Source of the DNA: Flagellimonas marinaquae
GTDB taxonomy: Bacteria > Bacteroidota > Bacteroidia > Flavobacteriales > Flavobacteriaceae
Direction: 5' to 3'
Assembly (NCBI RefSeq): GCF_023716465.1
Contig: NZ_CP092415.1
Span: 2,643,501-2,707,500, forward strand
Length of the DNA: 64,000 nt
Part shown: positions 60,572-64,000 of the stretch, one piece after another
How positions within the stretch are numbered: the first letter of the stretch is position 1
How the letters are laid out: each line of letters begins with the position of its first letter
Notes under the pieces: generated by a model
What the model was told of the DNA's origin: nothing
What the model saw: only the letters and a program-made list of their open reading frames with translations
Databases searched by the model: none
Made by a program: the position numbers and the translations under genes

Positions 60572-61156
60572 ATGGAAAAGCAAGAAACCAATGACAGAAC
60601 AAAGAAAGGGACAGGTGGTTATTCCAATATCACCATAAAGAAAGAAACGGCCACACGCTTTCGCATCTATTCCAAAAGATTCAGCAAATCCCATAGCGAG
60701 GTATTGGATGGAATGATACAATACTTCAAGGAGAACAACCTTGACCCTTTTGGTGGGGGAACAAAGATCATCCTTGACAGTATCAAAAAGTTGGAGCGTC
60801 AGATGATGAAAAAATTCGATAGGCTCATCGCCATTATCAAAAACATGGAAAAGACCAGTATCCGGCCCACCTATGAAATGGTGCTCATTCTTTATGAGGC
60901 CTATGTAAAGGATGGGAGGAAGCCTAGATGGGAACCTGTCCAAATTCAGGAAGAACGAATGGATTTTCTGGAGCCTAGGAATACCGTTACGAAAACGGAG
61001 CATGATAGAATGCTGCAAGAATTCAATAGATATAAAAAGCACTGCAATGAAATCCTCAGCAGTGTTGAAAAGGTGGAGCCTATGATGGGAAAGCCCTATC
61101 TCAAGATCAATATGGGCATCGGGGATTTTGAAAGCCTGAAATACCAATTAAAATAA
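60572..61156 (+). CDS. BfmA/BtgA-family mobilization protein
   Basis: This 194-residue protein has a lysine-rich N-terminus leading into GGYSNITIKKETATRFRIYSK, a ribbon-helix-helix-like start (strand then two helices, SHSEVLDGMIQYFKEN), followed by a long helical region. This matches BfmA/BtgA accessory proteins of Bacteroides mobilizable elements, which bind oriT DNA and help the relaxase. It is 5 bp upstream of the relaxase gene, as expected for a mob pair. DNA binding is inferred from the family. Confidence 0.85.
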   Translation: MEKQETNDRTKKGTGGYSNITIKKETATRFRIYSKRFSKSHSEVLDGMIQYFKENNLDPFGGGTKIILDSIKKLERQMMKKFDRLIAIIKNMEKTSIRPTYEMVLILYEAYVKDGRKPRWEPVQIQEERMDFLEPRNTVTKTEHDRMLQEFNRYKKHCNEILSSVEKVEPMMGKPYLKINMGIGDFESLKYQLK

Positions 61157-61161
61157 CGCTC

Positions 61162-62184
61162 ATGTACCTAACCATCTCAGCACAGAAAATGGGAAGTACC
61201 TACAACTCCAGTGTAGGGAACTATGTGGACTATCTGGAAAAGGAGAACCAAGAAAGGTTGCCCGAACAAAGGGAAGAATTCTTTGACCAAGAAAATGACA
61301 GCGTAAGCCCTCAAACGGTCATTGATGAAATAGATGCCAATACGGCCAAACTAAGGCAGAAAGACCCGAAATTCTATTCCATAGTGGTCAGTCCCAATAA
61401 AAGGGAATTACAGTCCATCGGAAATGACCCAAACATGCTCAGGGAATATACAAGGAAGCTCATGGAGGACTATGCCAAGAGTTTCCATCGCAACCAAGAG
61501 GTCAAGACCGAAAACCTGAAATATTACGCCAAGATAGAGCATGAACGCACCTATCGGGGCTTCGATAAGCAGGTTCAGGAAAATGCACCTTACCGCGGGG
61601 AAATAGCAAGGCTCAGGAACGAGATACGGAAGGTGGAACGGGGCGAATCCATCGGGAATGTCAAGGAGCTTGAAAAAAGTATCAAAGAGCAAGAAAGATT
61701 GGCCCCACATAAACAGAACGAGCAATTGGTGGCCGCAGGGATGAAAAAAGAAGGGCCACAGACCCATATCCATATCATAGTGAGTAGAAGAGACGTTACG
61801 AACACCTATACGCTTTCCCCAATGGCGAAGCACAAGGCATCCGAAGTTGAACTGAACGGGAAGATAGTCAAGAGAGGCTTTGATAGGGACAGTTTTTACC
61901 AAGCAGCAGAGAAGACTTTCGATAAAACAACGGGATTCAAACGGAATTATGTGGAATCCTATGTTGGGAGAAAGGCCCATACCAAGGAACCGGGAAAGTT
62001 CTTTGCGAAGGTCATGGGATTGCCCACAAAGGAAAAGGACATGGCCTTTAAACTACTTAAAACAATGGGCGTAAAAGCTCCAAGTATACCGACCAATAAA
62101 GTGCAAATTGCTGCCAAGATCATCAAAGCCCTTGGAAGGGGCATTGATAAGGCAAGGGGAGCGGGTGAGGATATGGGCTATTGA
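61162..62184 (+). CDS. MobB-type relaxase (DUF5712-like)
   Basis: The 340-residue protein begins MYLTISAQKMGSTYNSSVGN and has YSIVVSPNKREL, KYYAKIEHERTYRGFD, and a metal-binding THIHIIVSRRD (His202 and His204) that matches relaxase motif III. The likely catalytic Tyr is in the N-terminal YVDYLEKEN or the YYAKIEHER block, which I cannot decide. The C-terminal part is basic. It should nick oriT for transfer with the BfmA-like protein. It matches the DUF5712/MobB-type group of Bacteroidota mobilizable elements. Confidence 0.85.
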   Translation: MYLTISAQKMGSTYNSSVGNYVDYLEKENQERLPEQREEFFDQENDSVSPQTVIDEIDANTAKLRQKDPKFYSIVVSPNKRELQSIGNDPNMLREYTRKLMEDYAKSFHRNQEVKTENLKYYAKIEHERTYRGFDKQVQENAPYRGEIARLRNEIRKVERGESIGNVKELEKSIKEQERLAPHKQNEQLVAAGMKKEGPQTHIHIIVSRRDVTNTYTLSPMAKHKASEVELNGKIVKRGFDRDSFYQAAEKTFDKTTGFKRNYVESYVGRKAHTKEPGKFFAKVMGLPTKEKDMAFKLLKTMGVKAPSIPTNKVQIAAKIIKALGRGIDKARGAGEDMGY

Positions 62185-62209
62185 AAACCAAAAAGTAGGT
62201 TGCGCCCTG

Positions 62210-62257
62210 TCGGGTTTTTGCTTTACGCTTATCTACCCGAACACTTCAAAAACCCGA
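62210..62257 (+). repeat. Long-spaced inverted repeat downstream of the relaxase
   Basis: TCGGGTTTTTG (62210-62220) and CAAAAACCCGA (62247-62257) are perfect 11-base inverted arms 26 bases apart. It could be a terminator-like structure for the mob operon or a processing site. The rest of the gap 62185-62435 is AT-rich with no gene visible. Confidence 0.45.
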
Positions 62258-62435
62258 TAGGATCCATGCGCAAAAGTTGGAGGTAAGATTTGGGGTTTAT
62301 ATACCTAATGCAATATAATATGGACACATTTGATTCACGAAAGTTTTTTCACACAAAAAATGATAGTCTTTTAATAATCAATTCATTATTCTTCCGTTTG
62401 TTTATCAGATGTTCAATTATATTCAATAACAAACC

Positions 62436-63257
62436 ATGTTGTATTTAAATAGAAAGATAGGTTTTGTAGTGATTGCAATAAGTTTACTGATGGGGTGTAC
62501 TTCCAATTCACAAATAATTAAGGTTGGAGGCGAGCACGACTATACTATACTCAGAGGCCCTGTAAAAAAAATTGAAACGAACACCTATGAGCCTATCCTC
62601 AAGAATGGTGATATAGTAAAAGGAAAATTATTCAACAGTTTAAAAAAACTATCAGGCAGTGGAGGAAAACAAGAATTTGATGAAGCGGGGAATGTAATTA
62701 GGGCAATGCAATTTAAGCAAGGAGATACAATCGCTGAGTTCTATAACGAGTATAAATATTCAAATGGCAATCGAATAGAATATAATGCATATAAATCTCC
62801 ATTAAAAAAAATCAAACAAGACAAACAGAAATTTGAATATGATTCAAGAAATAGAATAATTGTTCAAAAGTACTATGGCCCCTCATTTTGTGTAAATGAA
62901 TGGATGCTTAACAGAAAAAAGAATTTCAATTACAATGAATATGATGACATTATAAAACAGATTGACAGTTCTTTCACTCCTTTCGATTGTAATGATATCC
63001 GAATCAGTACCAAGGTTTTCAATCGCCATCCTAAATATGAAAACGGGCTAAAGATTGAAGATGATTCTTATATCTACAAATATGATCCTGAGAGAAATTT
63101 GGTTAGAAAGAATTTTAAGGGTGATATTCAGTACGAAGAGTTCTATCCAAGTGGTGTAAGGAAGAAGAAATTTATTCACGATAGCTATTATTTTGAATAC
63201 AATGAAGATGGTTATTATAAGAAAAGAGTTCATTCACTTAGGTTAGGGCATCTTTAA
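62436..63257 (+). CDS. Cargo lipoprotein with YD-like repeats, apparently cut short by a stop codon
   Basis: The 273-residue product has a lipoprotein signal (LLMGC, Cys21) and repeated tyrosine-rich units such as FEYDSRNRIIVQKYYG and YIYKYDPERNLVRK, loosely like YD/RHS-type antiparallel strands. The frame stops at 63257 (TAA) but continues openly for 36 more codons with the typical family-like end YEYSIKDEYGNWTQM. The next gene's ATG overlaps that distal stop. The original protein was probably 310 residues. AT-rich codon use contrasts with the mob genes. The function is unknown. Confidence 0.7.
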   Translation: MLYLNRKIGFVVIAISLLMGCTSNSQIIKVGGEHDYTILRGPVKKIETNTYEPILKNGDIVKGKLFNSLKKLSGSGGKQEFDEAGNVIRAMQFKQGDTIAEFYNEYKYSNGNRIEYNAYKSPLKKIKQDKQKFEYDSRNRIIVQKYYGPSFCVNEWMLNRKKNFNYNEYDDIIKQIDSSFTPFDCNDIRISTKVFNRHPKYENGLKIEDDSYIYKYDPERNLVRKNFKGDIQYEEFYPSGVRKKKFIHDSYYFEYNEDGYYKKRVHSLRLGHL

Positions 63258-63368
63258 TTGTATGAATATTCAATTAAAGATGAATACGGAAATTGGACTC
63301 AAATGATCATCTATGAAGACGGCACACCTTATTTAATCGGGGAAAGAAAAATCACGTATTATGAATAA
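63258..63368 (+). other. In-frame continuation of the interrupted lipoprotein gene
   Basis: Directly after the TAA at 63255-63257 the same frame stays open to a second TAA at 63366-63368, encoding LYEYSIKDEYGNW... to KITYYE. The D-x-x-GNWT pattern is usual at the end of such YD-like proteins. The last 8 bases overlap the next ATG (ATGAATAA), a normal operon junction, which supports this as the ancestral 3' end. Confidence 0.5.
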
Positions 63369-64000
63369 ATTGGTAAAGTTTAAGCCATATATAGTACTTA
63401 TAATTTACGCAACAGTTGTTTTTCAGTCTTGTAAAAGAGAAAAATCTGAAGAGAAGAACGCAATTTCTCAAAGCCCTCAGGAAATTCAACAAGGACAACC
63501 TGAATCCAACGGAAAACAAAAAGGGCTTAGTGAGAAAAGAAATATTCCATATAGAAAGAAATTATTACAAAAGGACAGTCTTGCCAAATACCTTACGAAA
63601 GAGGAAAAGAATCTGATGGAGTATGATAGTTTGGATATCTGGAACAAATTCATGGAAATCGCCAAAGAACGGTGGTTTAAATACAAAAAAATACCAAATG
63701 TGGATTACTTGACCATCGATGAAGCCTTGACGGTTATCATGGATAGTACTGAAAACTGGTCCTCTAAACAAGAACTGGCATTACAAAGAAAACAAAGCGA
63801 GAGTTTACGAGGAAACTATATCGATAGCTTGAAAGGAGTTATCCATCCAATAGATTCTACCATACCATTTGGGCCAGCACCACTCTTAAAATTGTCATCC
63901 AATCGTAAAAGAAGAACAAGTTTCACTAAAAAGGTCGGTAAGGCATTGCAAGATACGGATTCTACCCAATCTCGAAAGACAATCTATGAAAGTTGGATGT
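63361..64000 (+). CDS. Cargo lipoprotein of unknown function, 3' end outside the window
   Basis: From the ATG at 63361 the frame is open to the window edge (213 codons). It starts MNKLVKFKPYIVLIIYATVV and reaches the lipobox FQSC (Cys24), followed by a charged, glutamine-rich linker and a helical region (LTKEEKNLMEYDSLDIWNKF; later TIDEALTVIMDSTENW). I recognise no family. It is AT-rich like the preceding lipoprotein and overlaps that gene's distal stop, so the two form one cargo unit of the mobile element. Confidence 0.7.
   Translation, partial: MNKLVKFKPYIVLIIYATVVFQSCKREKSEEKNAISQSPQEIQQGQPESNGKQKGLSEKRNIPYRKKLLQKDSLAKYLTKEEKNLMEYDSLDIWNKFMEIAKERWFKYKKIPNVDYLTIDEALTVIMDSTENWSSKQELALQRKQSESLRGNYIDSLKGVIHPIDSTIPFGPAPLLKLSSNRKRRTSFTKKVGKALQDTDSTQSRKTIYESWM

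Larger units (their letters stand above)
58773..64000. mobile_element. Integrative mobilizable element at tRNA-Pro, left part
   Basis: The order tRNA, integrase, BfmA/BtgA-type protein, MobB-type relaxase, then AT-rich cargo is typical of Bacteroidota mobilizable elements that insert at tRNA 3' ends. No conjugation (tra) genes are visible, so it would need a helper. The right end and the second att copy lie beyond the window. The left boundary is placed at the tRNA only by inference. Confidence 0.75.

Noticed and set aside
60551..61147. 198-codon minus-strand open frame
   Set aside because: It is antisense to the BfmA/BtgA-type gene, whose sense product is clearly a known family; the antisense product looks like a shadow translation.
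63416..63616. 66-codon plus-strand frame
   Set aside because: The frame starting at 63361 has a proper lipoprotein signal and stays open to the window end, so this other-frame reading is a shadow.

Overview
The window comes from a Bacteroidota chromosome, almost certainly a marine member of the Flavobacteriaceae. The evidence is gldI, a giant SprB-like protein with a type IX secretion (T9SS) type B sorting domain, a SusC/SusD pair, promoters of the TTG-N(17-23)-TAnnTTTG type, and flavobacterial gene blocks such as parA-parB-DUF5683-dapB-lepB-WbqC-DUF6122. A Muricauda/Flagellimonas-like genus is a guess only.

Layout. Positions 1-9252 hold the start of a TrmH-type RNA methyltransferase, a DUF6503-type lipoprotein, two secreted amidohydrolase-like proteins, a DUF3810 membrane metallopeptidase-like protein, a cyclophilin-FKBP fusion lipoprotein, gldI and nrnA. 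Positions 9327-19898 hold a PhoD-like phosphatase, ndk, the recF/lipoprotein/DUF721 group, a TPR protein, ribH, mutL, two rhomboid proteases and an EEP-family membrane phosphohydrolase. Positions 18962-24740 hold the parA...DUF6122 housekeeping operon. Positions 24874-32938 carry both ends of the propionyl-CoA to succinyl-CoA route: methylmalonyl-CoA mutase (two genes) on the minus strand and a three-gene biotin-dependent propionyl-CoA carboxylase on the plus strand. The epimerase is not in the window.

The most interesting region is 34385-49084. It looks like a complete uptake and salvage locus for peptidoglycan amino sugars. On the minus strand the order is nagB (fused to a PIG-L/LmbE deacetylase domain), susC, susD, a DigH/YddW-like glycosidase lipoprotein, a GNAT acetyltransferase, AmpG, NagZ, a SAM methyltransferase and AnmK. 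Divergently lie a DeoR-family repressor and MurQ. The 179-bp divergent intergenic region contains three TGCA-N6-TGCA palindromes placed on the recognisable promoter elements of both transcripts. This predicts control by a sugar-phosphate-responsive DeoR repressor of a TonB-dependent outer-membrane route for cell-wall sugars.

Positions 49093-58675 hold a PQQ-dependent sugar dehydrogenase and a 2,769-residue secreted protein with about 27 SprB-type repeats. A tRNA-Pro(GGG) gene follows, and next to it sits the left end of an integrative mobilizable element that runs off the window: an IntDOT-like tyrosine recombinase, a BfmA/BtgA-type mobilization protein, a MobB-type relaxase, and AT-rich lipoprotein cargo. 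One cargo gene appears to be interrupted by an in-frame stop. The only gap longer than 300 bases (58676-59064) holds the tRNA gene, a hairpin terminator and short repeats. No rRNA, CRISPR array or insertion sequence was seen.
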